From assembly GCA_045648985.1 (NCBI GenBank), contig JAZROZ010000025.1:6654-70653 (forward strand): a stretch of DNA of 64,000 nt, written 5' to 3'. The stretch is from SIG437 sp045648985 (GTDB lineage: Bacteria; Bacillota; Clostridia; UBA1381; UBA9506). Each line of letters begins with the position of its first letter. Positions within the stretch are counted from its first letter, which is position 1. A program made the translations under genes and the position numbers. Below the pieces are notes generated by a model. The model was given only the letters and a program-made list of their open reading frames with translations, was not told the origin of the DNA and ran no database searches. Below, piece by piece: positions 7,836 to 17,007 of the stretch.

Positions 7836-8810
7836 TTATTGCCGTTTTCTTAACGTGATTGATGCCCACTCACCCTTTTCATTTAAAGAAATAATCTCAA
7901 ACGAGCTGTTTTCATATTCTGCTAAAACATCATCAAGTCTTGTGTTAATTATACCTGACGTTATTAAAATGGTTTTATCCTCCATGAAATCAGGCAAAAC
8001 AGACTTTAATGCAATAATTACATCTGCAACAATATTTGCAAAAATTATATCATAATGTTTTTTAGCAATTTCTTCTTGCAATTTCTTATCAGTAATTATG
8101 TTTCCTGCTATGGTGTGATATTTTGAAACAGAAACATTATTCTTTTGAGCGTTTTCAAGTGCGATATCAACTGCATATGGGTCAATATCAATGGCGGTCG
8201 CTTCTCCAGCTCCCAAAAGCATAGAGATAATAGATAAAATACCACTTCCACAACCCAAATCGAGCACGGAATCGCCTTTTTTTATGTATTTTTCCATTTG
8301 TTCAATACACAACTGTGTAGTTTCGTGTGAGCCTGTCCCAAAACTCATTCCGGGATAGATTTTAAAAATAGTTTTTCCATCGTTTGACGGGATATCTTCC
8401 CATTCTGGACAAATCAGGATATTATCACCAACAGAAAGCGGTTTAAAATACTGCTTCCAGTTGTTACACCAATCTTCTTCTTTTAAATGCCCTAAAGAAA
8501 TTTCAAGTCTTCCTAAACGATTATCATTATCCGTACTTTTCAAAGCTGATATAGAACTCTTTATTGCACTTAAAGTTTCATATCCAACATCATCTTCAGT
8601 TAAATATAGCTTCACACAGGTTTCAGAATTTTTTTCCTCCTCTAACTTTTCGTCAACATAATCCCATGCAGCTCTGTTTTCTTCAAGAAAAATTTTAAAG
8701 TCATCATAATCTTCAATCTCAAGCCCTGTGATACCAAGATCATACAAAGTACCGCTTACGGCATCTATGCCAAAGCTTGATGTGAAGATTGTAACCTGAA
8801 TCCATTTCAT
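7836..8810 (-). CDS. prmA: Ribosomal protein L11 methyltransferase
   Basis: PrmA uses S-adenosylmethionine to methylate lysines and the N terminus of ribosomal protein L11. The 324-aa protein has the short N-terminal substrate domain starting MKWIQVTI and a Rossmann methyltransferase core. Core motifs are FGTGSHETTQLC, the SAM loop DLGCGSGILSI and IFANIVADVI. Length is normal for the family. It follows thrC by 18 bp. Confidence 0.94.
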   Translation of the reverse strand: MKWIQVTIFTSSFGIDAVSGTLYDLGITGLEIEDYDDFKIFLEENRAAWDYVDEKLEEEKNSETCVKLYLTEDDVGYETLSAIKSSISALKSTDNDNRLGRLEISLGHLKEEDWCNNWKQYFKPLSVGDNILICPEWEDIPSNDGKTIFKIYPGMSFGTGSHETTQLCIEQMEKYIKKGDSVLDLGCGSGILSIISMLLGAGEATAIDIDPYAVDIALENAQKNNVSVSKYHTIAGNIITDKKLQEEIAKKHYDIIFANIVADVIIALKSVLPDFMEDKTILITSGIINTRLDDVLAEYENSSFEIISLNEKGEWASITLRKRQ

Positions 8811-8828
8811 AATATTCTCCGCGATAAA

Positions 8829-10331
8829 CTATGCTAAATTAAGCATATTACTTACAATTTCGTATAGTTCATCTTTTTCACAAGTTGTATTAAAAATAAC
8901 AGGTTTTGTTACAAGCTCAGCAAGTGATGCAGGTATTGACATAGCTGATTTTTCAGCTAAAATATCTAAAAGCTCAAAATCGTCTTTATCAGTCAATTCC
9001 TCTGCTGAGGAAATAGCACCTAATACACTATTTGCAAACTTAAATGGGCTTGCAGTTGAAACAATAACTGTTTTATGGTTATCTGAAGTTTCAATTACAT
9101 ATTTATCATAAACACATTTTGCAACAGCAGTATGTGTATCCATTGTGTAACCATAATCATTTTTAACTTCTTTTATTTTTTCTGATGTTTTTTCATCATC
9201 ACAAAAGCCTGCCCAGAAAATCTCATTGATTTTTTCCTTTACAGTGATTGGAACTTCATATTTTCCGTTTTGTTTTAGTTCATCCATCCATTTTTTAACG
9301 CTTACATCATCACAATTTGTTACGTGATATAATAATCTTTCAAGATTGCTCGAAATTAAAATATCCATTGATGGTGATGTTGTTGTATGGAAATCTCTGT
9401 TTCTGTCATAAACACCTGTGTTTATAAAGTCTGTTAAAATATTATTTTTATTTGATGCACAGATGAGCTTGTTTATAGGAAGTCCCATCTCTTTTGCATA
9501 AAAAGCTGCTAAAATATTACCAAAGTTTCCCGTTGGAACAACGAAGTTTATAGCTTCACCGAGAGTAATTTCATTATTTTTAACAAGATTGCAATATGCT
9601 GAAAAATAATAAATAATCTGTGGTACTAATCTGCCCCAGTTAATAGAGTTGGCACTTGAAAGCATAAATCCGTTTTGTTCTAAAATTTTAGCATAATCTT
9701 TATCAGAAAAAATTGCTTTTACACCTGTCTGAGCATCATCAAAGTTTCCATTAATTGCGGCAACATCAACATTATTACCTTCTTGTGTTGCCATCTGCAA
9801 TTTCTGTACACGGCTGACACCATTTTCAGGATAAAAAACAATAATCCTTGTGCCATCAACGTTCTTAAAGCCTTCTAGTGCAGCTTTGCCGGTATCACCT
9901 GATGTGGCAACTAAAATTACTATTTCTTTTGTTTCGCCTGTCTTTTTTGCAGATTTAATCAAGAGATGTGGAAGAATCTGCAAAGCCATATCCTTAAAAG
10001 CACATGTAGGACCGTGCCAGAGTTCTAAAAAATATGATAAGTCTGTAAGCTTATAAAGCGGTGCAATATCAACCGTTTCAAACTTTTCCTTGCTATATGC
10101 ACTGTCAACGCAATCTATAATTTCTGCCTGAGTGAAATCTGTAAGGAAATAGCTTAAAATTTTAACAGCTCTTTCATTATAGCTGACTGTTGACAAATAT
10201 TTTATTTCATCCTGTGAAATGTACGGAATACTGTCCGGAACAAAAAGACCACCATCTTTTGAAAGACCTGTCTTTATTGCTAAAGCAGATTCTACATTGA
10301 TGTTTTTATCTCTCGTTGACTTATAAAACAT
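8829..10331 (-). CDS. thrC: Threonine synthase
   Basis: ThrC converts O-phosphohomoserine to threonine with pyridoxal phosphate. The 500-aa protein belongs to the longer subfamily with the N-terminal MFYKSTRD segment. The PLP lysine lies in CAFKDMALQ, and the phosphate-binding loops are in VATSGDTGKAALEG and VPTGNFGNILA. A start at 10367 is possible, but ATG 10331 gives the family N terminus. No other threonine genes (hom, thrB) are nearby; the gene lies between pgi and prmA on the same strand. Confidence 0.94.
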   Translation of the reverse strand: MFYKSTRDKNINVESALAIKTGLSKDGGLFVPDSIPYISQDEIKYLSTVSYNERAVKILSYFLTDFTQAEIIDCVDSAYSKEKFETVDIAPLYKLTDLSYFLELWHGPTCAFKDMALQILPHLLIKSAKKTGETKEIVILVATSGDTGKAALEGFKNVDGTRIIVFYPENGVSRVQKLQMATQEGNNVDVAAINGNFDDAQTGVKAIFSDKDYAKILEQNGFMLSSANSINWGRLVPQIIYYFSAYCNLVKNNEITLGEAINFVVPTGNFGNILAAFYAKEMGLPINKLICASNKNNILTDFINTGVYDRNRDFHTTTSPSMDILISSNLERLLYHVTNCDDVSVKKWMDELKQNGKYEVPITVKEKINEIFWAGFCDDEKTSEKIKEVKNDYGYTMDTHTAVAKCVYDKYVIETSDNHKTVIVSTASPFKFANSVLGAISSAEELTDKDDFELLDILAEKSAMSIPASLAELVTKPVIFNTTCEKDELYEIVSNMLNLA

Positions 10332-10378
10332 AATTGATTTTTCATACCTTTCTGTTAATATAAACAATATAGTTTATT

Positions 10379-11725
10379 TTAAAGACGTTTTTCTAATTCT
10401 TCCTTTTCCTTTTCAAAACCCGGTTTTCCTAAAAGTGCAAACATATTCTTTTTATATGCTTCTACTCCAGGCTGATCAAACGGATTAACGTCTAGGATAT
10501 ATCCGCTGATTGCACATGCTTTTTCAAAGAAATAAACAAGATATCCAAAATAGAATTCTGATAATTCAGGAACGTTAATTATTATGTTTGGAACACCACC
10601 GTCATTATGCGCAAGTACAGTTCCTAAAAATGCCTTGTGATTTACATAATCAACTGATTTTCCTGCCAAATAGTTTAGATTATCTAAATTCTGTTCATCT
10701 TCAGTTATCAAAACATCAGCTTTTGGACTTTCAACATTTATAACTGTTTCAAATAAGTTTCTGAGTCCATCCTGAATATATTGACCCATTGAATGTAAGT
10801 CAGTTGAAAAGCTAACGGAAGCAGGGAAAATGCCTTTCTGGTCCTTTCCTTCACTTTCGCCGTAGAGCTGTTTCCACCACTCTGAAAAATATACAAGTGA
10901 TGGCTCGTAGTTTACCATTATTTCTGTTGTTTTGCCTTTTCTGTATAAAGCATTTCTTACTGCTGCATAAGTATAACATTCGTTATCCTTTAAATCAGTA
11001 GTCATAAATTTGTTATATGCAGCTAAAGCACCATCCATCATTTTCTGTATGTCAGCACCGCAAACTGCGATTGGAAGAAGACCAACAGGTGTTAAAACTG
11101 AATATCTTCCACCTATATCATCTGAAATTACAAATGTTTCGTAGCCTTCATTTTCAGCAAGAGTCCTGAGTGCTCCACGCTTAGCATCTGTTGTTGCAAA
11201 TATTCTGTCTTTAGCGCCAGCTTTACCATATTTCTTTTCAAGTAAATCTTTAAAGAATCTAAAAGCTATTGCAGGCTCTGTTGTTGTACCAGACTTTGAT
11301 ATTACATTAACCGAAAAATCCTTATCTTTAACAAAGTTATAAAGCTCACTTAAATATGTTGAGCTTATTGAATTACCTGCAAATAAAATCTGAGGTGTTT
11401 TTCTCTGCTCTTTAGGAAGCATATTGTAAAATGTTCCGGTTAACATATCAATAGCGGCTTTAGCACCCAAATATGAACCGCCGATACCAATTACAACTAG
11501 AATTTCAGAATTTGCCTTAATTTTATCTGCAGCTTTTTGAATCTTTAAAAGCTCTTCTTTATCATAATTTTTAGGCAAATCAAGCCAACCTGTAAAATCG
11601 TTTCCTGCACCTGTTTTATTGTGAAGTTTTTCGTGTGACAAACAAACATCATCCTGAAGTGATAAAATATCATTTTCACTCAAAAAACCAAGTGCTTTGC
11701 TATAATCTAAAGTTAAATTACTCAT
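10379..11725 (-). CDS. pgi: Glucose-6-phosphate isomerase
   Basis: This enzyme interconverts glucose-6-phosphate and fructose-6-phosphate in glycolysis. It is 448 aa, the short Firmicutes form. The sugar-phosphate-binding segments VIGIGGSYLGAKAA and VISKSGTTTEPAIAF are present, as is GRYSVLTPVGLLP. It sits 9 bp after the aminotransferase gene, so both probably share the promoter at 12952-12980. Confidence 0.96.
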   Translation of the reverse strand: MSNLTLDYSKALGFLSENDILSLQDDVCLSHEKLHNKTGAGNDFTGWLDLPKNYDKEELLKIQKAADKIKANSEILVVIGIGGSYLGAKAAIDMLTGTFYNMLPKEQRKTPQILFAGNSISSTYLSELYNFVKDKDFSVNVISKSGTTTEPAIAFRFFKDLLEKKYGKAGAKDRIFATTDAKRGALRTLAENEGYETFVISDDIGGRYSVLTPVGLLPIAVCGADIQKMMDGALAAYNKFMTTDLKDNECYTYAAVRNALYRKGKTTEIMVNYEPSLVYFSEWWKQLYGESEGKDQKGIFPASVSFSTDLHSMGQYIQDGLRNLFETVINVESPKADVLITEDEQNLDNLNYLAGKSVDYVNHKAFLGTVLAHNDGGVPNIIINVPELSEFYFGYLVYFFEKACAISGYILDVNPFDQPGVEAYKKNMFALLGKPGFEKEKEELEKRL

Positions 11726-11734
11726 TATGTCCCC

Positions 11735-12922
11735 CTATTTGTTACTTAAGAACTTTTCTAATCTGTCAAGCCCTTCTTTAATATTTTCCATGCTTGTTGC
11801 ATATGACCAACGAACATAATCATCGGCACCGAAGCCGCTGCAAGGAACAACAGCAACCTTTGCATGATTTAAGAAAGCATTTGCAAAATCATCAGATGTG
11901 TTAATCTGTTCACCACATATCGTTTTACCCTTTAAATCTGCTATATTCATAAGTACATAAAAAGCACCATTTGGAATCTTACATGAAACACCGTCAATTT
12001 CATTCATTCTCTTTGTCATGTAGTCGCGGCGTTCTTTAAATGCAGCCTTCATTTTATTAATCTGATCATAACCGCCTGTCAGTGCCGCTTCTGTAGCCGC
12101 CTGAGCTATTGAGTTAGGATTTGATGTAGCGTGTGACTGAATATTTGACATAACCTTTGCAATTTCAGCATTTGATGCAGTATAACCAATTCTCCAGCCT
12201 GTCATTGCATATGTTTTTGAAACACCATTTACAATGATTGTAAGGTCTTTAATATCTTCACCAAGTTCTGCAATACTTGTGTGCTTGCCCTCATAAATCA
12301 GATGTTCATAAATTTCATCCGATACAACATAAATGTTCTTTTCAACTGCAACTTTTGCAATTTCTGCAAGTTCTTCCTTTGTATAAACCATTCCTGTTGG
12401 GTTTGAAGGACTGTTTAAAATTACAGCTTTTGTTTTATCTGTTATTTTTGACAAAAATTCGTCTTTTGTAAATTTAAAATCATTTTCAGCCTTTGTATAT
12501 AAAATAACAGGAACACCATCAGCAAGCTTTACCATTTCGGGATAACTTACCCAGAATGGTGCAGGAATAATAACTTCATCACCGGGATTTAAAATCGCCT
12601 GAAAAATATTAACAAGTGAATGCTTAGCACCGTTACTTACAACTATCTGATTGAATTTATAATCAAGATTATTTTCATTTTTTAGTTTGTTGCAGATTTC
12701 AGTTCTGAGTGTTACTGTACCTGCCGCAGGAGTATATTTTGTTTTACCGTCGCGCATAGCATTAATAGCTGCTTCAATTATATATTCAGGTGTATTAAAA
12801 TCCGGTTCACCTGCACCAAAACCAACAACATCCTCGCCTGCTGCTTTCATTTCTTTAAACTTTGAGTCAATAGCAAGTGTTGTTGACGCTTTTACATTTT
12901 TTGCTTTTTCAGAAATATACAT
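11735..12922 (-). CDS. aspB: Pyridoxal phosphate-dependent aminotransferase (aspartate aminotransferase type)
   Basis: A 395-aa class I/II aminotransferase. The schiff-base lysine is in VSKTYAMTGWRIGY; the cofactor aspartate and tyrosine are in YVVSDEIYEHL; NSPSNPTGMVY is the substrate/cofactor loop; and a C-terminal arginine lies in DDYVRWSYATS. This fits the aspartate/prephenate aminotransferase subgroup Ib. Substrate preference (aspartate, aromatic or prephenate) is not decidable by eye. It begins a transcription unit with pgi, with AGGAGG upstream of the ATG. Confidence 0.9.
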   Translation of the reverse strand: MYISEKAKNVKASTTLAIDSKFKEMKAAGEDVVGFGAGEPDFNTPEYIIEAAINAMRDGKTKYTPAAGTVTLRTEICNKLKNENNLDYKFNQIVVSNGAKHSLVNIFQAILNPGDEVIIPAPFWVSYPEMVKLADGVPVILYTKAENDFKFTKDEFLSKITDKTKAVILNSPSNPTGMVYTKEELAEIAKVAVEKNIYVVSDEIYEHLIYEGKHTSIAELGEDIKDLTIIVNGVSKTYAMTGWRIGYTASNAEIAKVMSNIQSHATSNPNSIAQAATEAALTGGYDQINKMKAAFKERRDYMTKRMNEIDGVSCKIPNGAFYVLMNIADLKGKTICGEQINTSDDFANAFLNHAKVAVVPCSGFGADDYVRWSYATSMENIKEGLDRLEKFLSNK

Positions 12923-12951
12923 AAAATCCTCCTAATTTTACTATTAAATCT

Positions 12952-12980
12952 ATTTTAATACATTTTTATAAAAAATGCAA
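12952..12980 (-). promoter_or_regulatory. SigA-type promoter of the aminotransferase-pgi unit
   Basis: On the minus strand, TTGCAT (12975-12980) and TAAAAT (12952-12957) are separated by 17 bp, 30 bp before the start codon at 12922. Confidence 0.65.
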
Positions 12981-12984
12981 CTAT

Positions 12985-13914
12985 TTAGAGAGTTTTTTTC
13001 AAAAATGACATAAAATTCTTATGAGATATTTTTTCAATCACATCTTCTTTATATCCTTGTTTTAACATTTCATCAAACAAAACATAAAGTCTGTCAGCTG
13101 AAGTGATATCTGTGCAAGTATAATCTATTCCGTCAAAATCTGTTCCCAGCCCAAGAGAATTTTCACCACCAAGACTCAATATGTAGTCAATATGTCTTAT
13201 AATATCCTTAGTATTTGCCTGTTTTTCCCCGTTTAAAAATAAAGGATATAGATTAATACCTATCATAGATTCAGTTTTAATCAAAGCTTTTATTTGTTCA
13301 TCATTTAAATTTCTTATATGCGGACAAATTGAATATACATTAGAATGTGATGCCATAATCGGAACATTTGTGACTTCTAAAACGTCCCAAAAACCTTTTA
13401 CCGTTATGTGAGATACATCAACTATCATCTTAAGTTCGTTCATCTTTTTAACAACTTCAAACCCGAATTCAGACAGACCATATCCGCGCTTTGACATTAT
13501 TCCGTCAGTTACTTCGTTGCTCTCGTTCCATGCAAGTGCTATTGCTCTTATGCCAAGTCTGTATAAAATATCAAGATTATGAATTTCACCACACAATACT
13601 CTTGCATCTTCTATTGTAAACATCGCTCCGCATTTTCCGCTATTTACAACTTCTTCAATATCTTCATAGCTCTTTATTTGCACTATATCAGGATTTTTAT
13701 CAAGTTCTGAATATAGTTTATCGATTAATGCCATCGCTCTTGACAGCGGATTTTTATACTCTTTTTCAATAAATGATGCAAAAAACTGAATATATGCTTT
13801 ATTTGCCCTCATTTTTTTATATGATACCGAAAAATTATTATCGCCTAAATTTTTATTTTCTTCCAAAAGTTTTGATACGGTATCACAATGAGCATCAATT
13901 ATATTATACTTCAA
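12985..13914 (-). CDS. Membrane dipeptidase-type zinc peptidase (M19 family)
   Basis: A 309-aa M19 (renal dipeptidase-like) metallopeptidase that would cleave dipeptides, often with relaxed stereochemistry. The metal ligands are visible as DAHCDT at the N terminus, the bridging glutamate in FTIEDARVL, DVSHI, and MASHSN. The segment LGLGTDFDGID also matches the family. There is no signal peptide, so it should be cytoplasmic. It follows yraN by 11 bp. Confidence 0.93.
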   Translation of the reverse strand: MKYNIIDAHCDTVSKLLEENKNLGDNNFSVSYKKMRANKAYIQFFASFIEKEYKNPLSRAMALIDKLYSELDKNPDIVQIKSYEDIEEVVNSGKCGAMFTIEDARVLCGEIHNLDILYRLGIRAIALAWNESNEVTDGIMSKRGYGLSEFGFEVVKKMNELKMIVDVSHITVKGFWDVLEVTNVPIMASHSNVYSICPHIRNLNDEQIKALIKTESMIGINLYPLFLNGEKQANTKDIIRHIDYILSLGGENSLGLGTDFDGIDYTCTDITSADRLYVLFDEMLKQGYKEDVIEKISHKNFMSFLKKTL

Positions 13915-13925
13915 GCCTTGACCTC

Positions 13926-14279
13926 CTAAAAAAATGCATTTTCAATATGTTCAATTTTATCTACCCTGCCGTTTTTATGATATACTTCTACAATATCAAA
14001 TGAGTAGCTGCAATCTGTTTTATATTCACTAATATATGTTTTAGCAGTTTTTTTAATTCTGTCCATTTTAGATTTTTGGACAGCCTGGCAAGCAAGGCCA
14101 AATTCTGTATTCTTCCTTGTTTTGACTTCTACAAAGCTTATTAAATCGCCTTTTTTAGCAATGATATCAATTTCTCCATACGTCTTTTTGTAATTTCTTT
14201 TGAGTATTTCATATCCATTTTTCTTCAAATATTTACAAGCGGCACTCTCTCCGCTCATTCCAATAAATATTGTATTCAT
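13926..14279 (-). CDS. yraN: YraN/UPF0102 family endonuclease-like protein
   Basis: A 117-aa protein of the UPF0102 family, which has a Holliday-junction-resolvase-like nuclease fold. The motif string GESAACKYLKKNGYEIL, YGEIDIIAKKGDLISFVEVKTR supplies the E-D-ExK residues of the fold. It is next to rnhB (9 bp), a near-universal pairing. Its physiological role is not established. Confidence 0.92.
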   Translation of the reverse strand: MNTIFIGMSGESAACKYLKKNGYEILKRNYKKTYGEIDIIAKKGDLISFVEVKTRKNTEFGLACQAVQKSKMDRIKKTAKTYISEYKTDCSYSFDIVEVYHKNGRVDKIEHIENAFF

Positions 14280-14288
14280 ATTATCCGC

Positions 14289-14897
14289 CTAATCTGTTTT
14301 TAATATCTTTTTCAAAAAGGTTTTTCGGTGCTCTCTACATGGTCCGTATTTTAGTATTAAATCTGTATGTAATTTTGTTCCGTATCCCTTATGTCTTGCA
14401 AAGTTATACTCAGGATAATTCTTGTCAAGATGTTCTTTGCAATATCTGTCACGTTCAACCTTAGCCAGAATTGATGCTGCTGCAATCGCCTGACTTTGTG
14501 CGTCACCTTTTATAATGCATCTTGCCTCAACCGGCATATATTTTGTTCTGTTGCCGTCAATAAGTGCCAAATCAGGCTTTACCTTAAGTGATAATACAGC
14601 ATTTTTCATTGCTAGAAATGTAGCATTTAAAATATTTATTTCATCAATTTTTTCAGCATCAACACTTTCTACCGCATAAGCTATAGCCTTTTCTTTAATG
14701 ACATCATATAGAGCTTCTCTCTTTTTTTCTGTCAGTTTTTTTGAATCATTAATTTCAGGCATATAAAAATCTTTGGGAAATATTACTGCAGCAGCATAAA
14801 CAGGACCGGCGAGTGGTCCACGCCCTGCTTCATCTACACCTGCAACAAATTTATACCCTTCATCATAAAACTGTTTATCAAACTCATCTAATCTCAT
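14289..14897 (-). CDS. rnhB: Ribonuclease HII
   Basis: RNase HII removes ribonucleotides and RNA primers from DNA. The 202-aa protein has the catalytic start GVDEAGRGPLAGPV, the second aspartate in LALIDGNR and the SILAKVERDRY segment with the metal-binding aspartate. Its start overlaps the rbgA stop by one base, so the two are coupled. Confidence 0.96.
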   Translation of the reverse strand: MRLDEFDKQFYDEGYKFVAGVDEAGRGPLAGPVYAAAVIFPKDFYMPEINDSKKLTEKKREALYDVIKEKAIAYAVESVDAEKIDEINILNATFLAMKNAVLSLKVKPDLALIDGNRTKYMPVEARCIIKGDAQSQAIAAASILAKVERDRYCKEHLDKNYPEYNFARHKGYGTKLHTDLILKYGPCREHRKTFLKKILKTD

Positions 14898-15766
14898 TAT
14901 TTCTCCTCCTGCATTATATCACAGGGCATCTCTAACGTAATTTTACCAAGTTTGGCACCCCTGAACTCGTCTAACACAATGTTTGCACATCTGAGTGTGT
15001 CAAGTTCTCCTCCCGAGATTAAAAATCCTCTCTTTTTGGCTATCGCACATAGAACATCATAGCCTGACATATTTTCATCAACTTCAACCTTATAGCGCTC
15101 TTTTAATCTTTCGCTATAAAACTTTACAAGTGTTGATAAAAGGTGTGTAGCTAAAGTTTCAACATCAATTATTTCGTCTTTTACAGAACCAATAAAAGCA
15201 AGATTTAAACCAATTTTCTCATCATCAAACTTAGGCCATAAAATGCCGGGTGTATCTAAAATCTCAAATCCCTGTCTTATACGAATCCATTGTTTCCCCT
15301 TTGTCACACCCGGTCTGTCGCCTGCTATTGCAACAGATTTTTTTACAAATCTATTTATAAAAGATGATTTTCCAACGTTTGGGATACCAACAATCATTAT
15401 TTTTATGGAACGATTCACCATTCCTTTAGCTTTTAATGCCTCTATTTTATCTTCTATTGCGGATTTAATCACATCGGCAACGCTATTTGTATTCGCCTGA
15501 TGAGCACTGTCAAAAAGCAAAACAGGGATGTTTTTTGATTTGTAGTACGAAACCCATTCTTTGTTTGCTTTCTCGTCAGCCATATCTGATTTATTAAGGA
15601 TTACAACTCTCGGTTTCGTCTGCACAAGCTCATCTATATCAGGATTTTTTGACGATATTGGGATTCTGGCATCTAAAAGCTCTACAACCACATCGACAAG
15701 TTTTAAATTTTCCTTAATAAGCCGCATTGTTTTTGCCATATGTCCGGGAAACCATTGTATATTCAA
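14897..15766 (-). CDS. rbgA: Ribosome biogenesis GTPase RbgA (YlqF)
   Basis: A circularly permuted GTPase that acts late in 50S subunit assembly. The permuted order is visible: NKSD (G4) comes before Walker A GIPNVGKSSF (G1), followed by DTPGILWP (G3). The C-terminal RNA-binding domain is present. Length is about 289 aa. The family N terminus MxIQWFPGHMAK is obtained by starting at TTG 15766, with AAAGG 11 nt upstream; the GTG at 15775 is too close to that ribosome site. Confidence 0.94.
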   Translation of the reverse strand: MNIQWFPGHMAKTMRLIKENLKLVDVVVELLDARIPISSKNPDIDELVQTKPRVVILNKSDMADEKANKEWVSYYKSKNIPVLLFDSAHQANTNSVADVIKSAIEDKIEALKAKGMVNRSIKIMIVGIPNVGKSSFINRFVKKSVAIAGDRPGVTKGKQWIRIRQGFEILDTPGILWPKFDDEKIGLNLAFIGSVKDEIIDVETLATHLLSTLVKFYSERLKERYKVEVDENMSGYDVLCAIAKKRGFLISGGELDTLRCANIVLDEFRGAKLGKITLEMPCDIMQEEK

Positions 15767-15792
15767 AAAAAGCACAACCTTTCTATTATAAT

Positions 15793-15833
15793 TAAAAAAT
15801 CGGACTATCCAATTAGTTTTCGGACAGTCCGAT
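15793..15833 (-). terminator. Hairpin terminator between lepB and rbgA
   Basis: Arms 15822-15833 and 15799-15810 form a 12-bp stem with one G-U pair on the minus strand, followed by TTTTTT at 15798-15793. It lies 5 bp after the lepB stop and 27 bp before rbgA. It would partly uncouple rbgA-rnhB-yraN from rplS-lepB. A TATAAT at 15785-15790 sits in its tail. Confidence 0.75.
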
Positions 15834-15837
15834 ACTG

Positions 15838-16494
15838 TTATTCTAAATTTTTATATAGCCCGCCAATGCTATCTATCGGCCAGATTCTAAAGCTTGCTTT
15901 TCCAATTACATCGCTTTCATTTACAACGCCAATAGAACGGCTGTCTAGGGAGTTATTTCTGTTATCACCCATAACAAAAACATGATCTTTCGGGATTGTT
16001 AACGGAAACTCATTTGCGGTTCCTGCACTATATAATTTTTCCGCAATATAAGGTTCGTTTAATACCTCACCGTCAACATAAACATTGCCTGTTTGAGCAT
16101 CAATATTAAGTGTTTGTCCCTCTGTAGCAATAACACGCTTCACAATATATTTTCCAATAGAGTCTGATTTTACTATTACTATATCTTCGTTATCAGGCTT
16201 ATAAAAAAACTTTCTTACAAACAATCTTTCTGCATTTTGCAGTGTCGGCTCCATAGATGAGCCATTAACTTCAACTATTGCAAAGAAAAACTGATTGATA
16301 ATCAGCGCTAAAACAACTGCAATAGCAATAGCTTGTGTCCATTCATATAATTCTTTCAAAAAGCTATTATTTATTTCTTTTTCTTCTGCTTCTTCAGTTT
16401 CTTCTATAACTTCAGTTTCGGCATCTGGTGATATATATAAATTTTCTTCTATATTTTCTTCATTAATATTTTCAAAATTCTTTTCATTATCCAT
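15838..16494 (-). CDS. lepB: Signal peptidase I
   Basis: This membrane-bound serine protease removes signal peptides from exported proteins. From ATG 16494 (AAAGG 9 nt upstream) it is 218 aa. An acidic cytoplasmic N terminus rich in glutamate is followed by one membrane segment (AIAIAVVLALIINQFFF) and the catalytic domain. The catalytic serine is in NGSSMEPTL and the lysine in YIVKRVIATEGQ; the box GDNRNNSLDSR is intact. It lies downstream of rplS with the structured RNA region in between. Confidence 0.95.
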   Translation of the reverse strand: MDNEKNFENINEENIEENLYISPDAETEVIEETEEAEEKEINNSFLKELYEWTQAIAIAVVLALIINQFFFAIVEVNGSSMEPTLQNAERLFVRKFFYKPDNEDIVIVKSDSIGKYIVKRVIATEGQTLNIDAQTGNVYVDGEVLNEPYIAEKLYSAGTANEFPLTIPKDHVFVMGDNRNNSLDSRSIGVVNESDVIGKASFRIWPIDSIGGLYKNLE

Positions 16495-16540
16495 AATAAA
16501 ATACCTTTCTGCAATCACAGATTAATCAGAACAAAACGAA

Positions 16541-16632
16541 AGAGGTATGAATCGCAGCAAGCGGACTTAAGTCGCACCGCGATACTAAATATCTTGGTGA
16601 AGGACAATCCTATCGCCTTGAAACATACCTCT
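16541..16632 (-). ncRNA. Structured cloverleaf-like RNA element between rplS and lepB, unidentified
   Basis: The 155-bp intercistronic region holds a compact fold. On the minus strand, a closing helix of 9 bp (16624-16632 with 16541-16549) surrounds three hairpins. P2 is 16619-16600 (8 bp with one bulge). P3 is 16599-16575 (CACC/GGTG plus GATA/TATC around an internal loop). P4 is about 16576-16562 (GC plus GAC/GTC around a TTAA loop with one bulge). P2 needs a G-U pair that exists only on the minus strand, which supports that orientation. No long T tract follows, so it is not an ordinary terminator. It does not match T-box, SRP or common riboswitch signatures I know. It may be an mRNA processing or regulatory element, or a separate small RNA. 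Confidence 0.5.
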
Positions 16633-16658
16633 CAAAGTTTAAAATTAACAGGTAAGTA

Positions 16659-17003
16659 TTATTTTAATTTTTCCTTAACCTTTGTTGCCTTACCAACGCG
16701 ATCTCTTAAGTAGAACAATCTTGCTCTTCTTACTTTACCGTATCTTACAACTTCGATTTTATCAATCTTAGGAGAATTTACGGGGAATGTTCTTTCAACA
16801 CCAATACCGTAAGAAATACGTCTTACTGTAAATGTTTTCTGGATTCCGCCGTGCTGGATTTTAATAATTGTTCCTTCGAAAATCTGAATTCTTTCTCTGT
16901 TTCCTTCTTTAACTTTAACGTGAACTTTAACTGTGCTACCAATTTCAAGTTCAGGTAAATCAGTTCTAATCTGATTCAATGTAAGTTCTTTAATAGCATC
17001 CAT
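16659..17003 (-). CDS. rplS: 50S ribosomal protein L19
   Basis: L19 sits at the subunit interface of the 50S particle. The 114-aa sequence contains the family segment GSTVKVHVKVKEGNRERIQ and ends in RRARLFYLRDRVGKATKVKE. It is preceded by a clear promoter and an approximately 100-nt leader that may sequester its ribosome site. In many Firmicutes it follows rimM-trmD, but here those two genes are at 41.5-42.8 kb. Confidence 0.98.
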   Translation of the reverse strand: MDAIKELTLNQIRTDLPELEIGSTVKVHVKVKEGNRERIQIFEGTIIKIQHGGIQKTFTVRRISYGIGVERTFPVNSPKIDKIEVVRYGKVRRARLFYLRDRVGKATKVKEKLK

Positions 17004-17007
17004 CTTT

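Noticed and set aside
16541..16632. T-box leader
   Set aside because: The CACCGCG stretch on the plus strand loosely recalls a T-box, but the full conserved T-box sequence is missing and no plus-strand gene follows.
16541..16632. Simple Rho-independent terminator of rplS
   Set aside because: The closing helix contains three further hairpins and is followed by TTTCGTTTTG rather than a clean T run.
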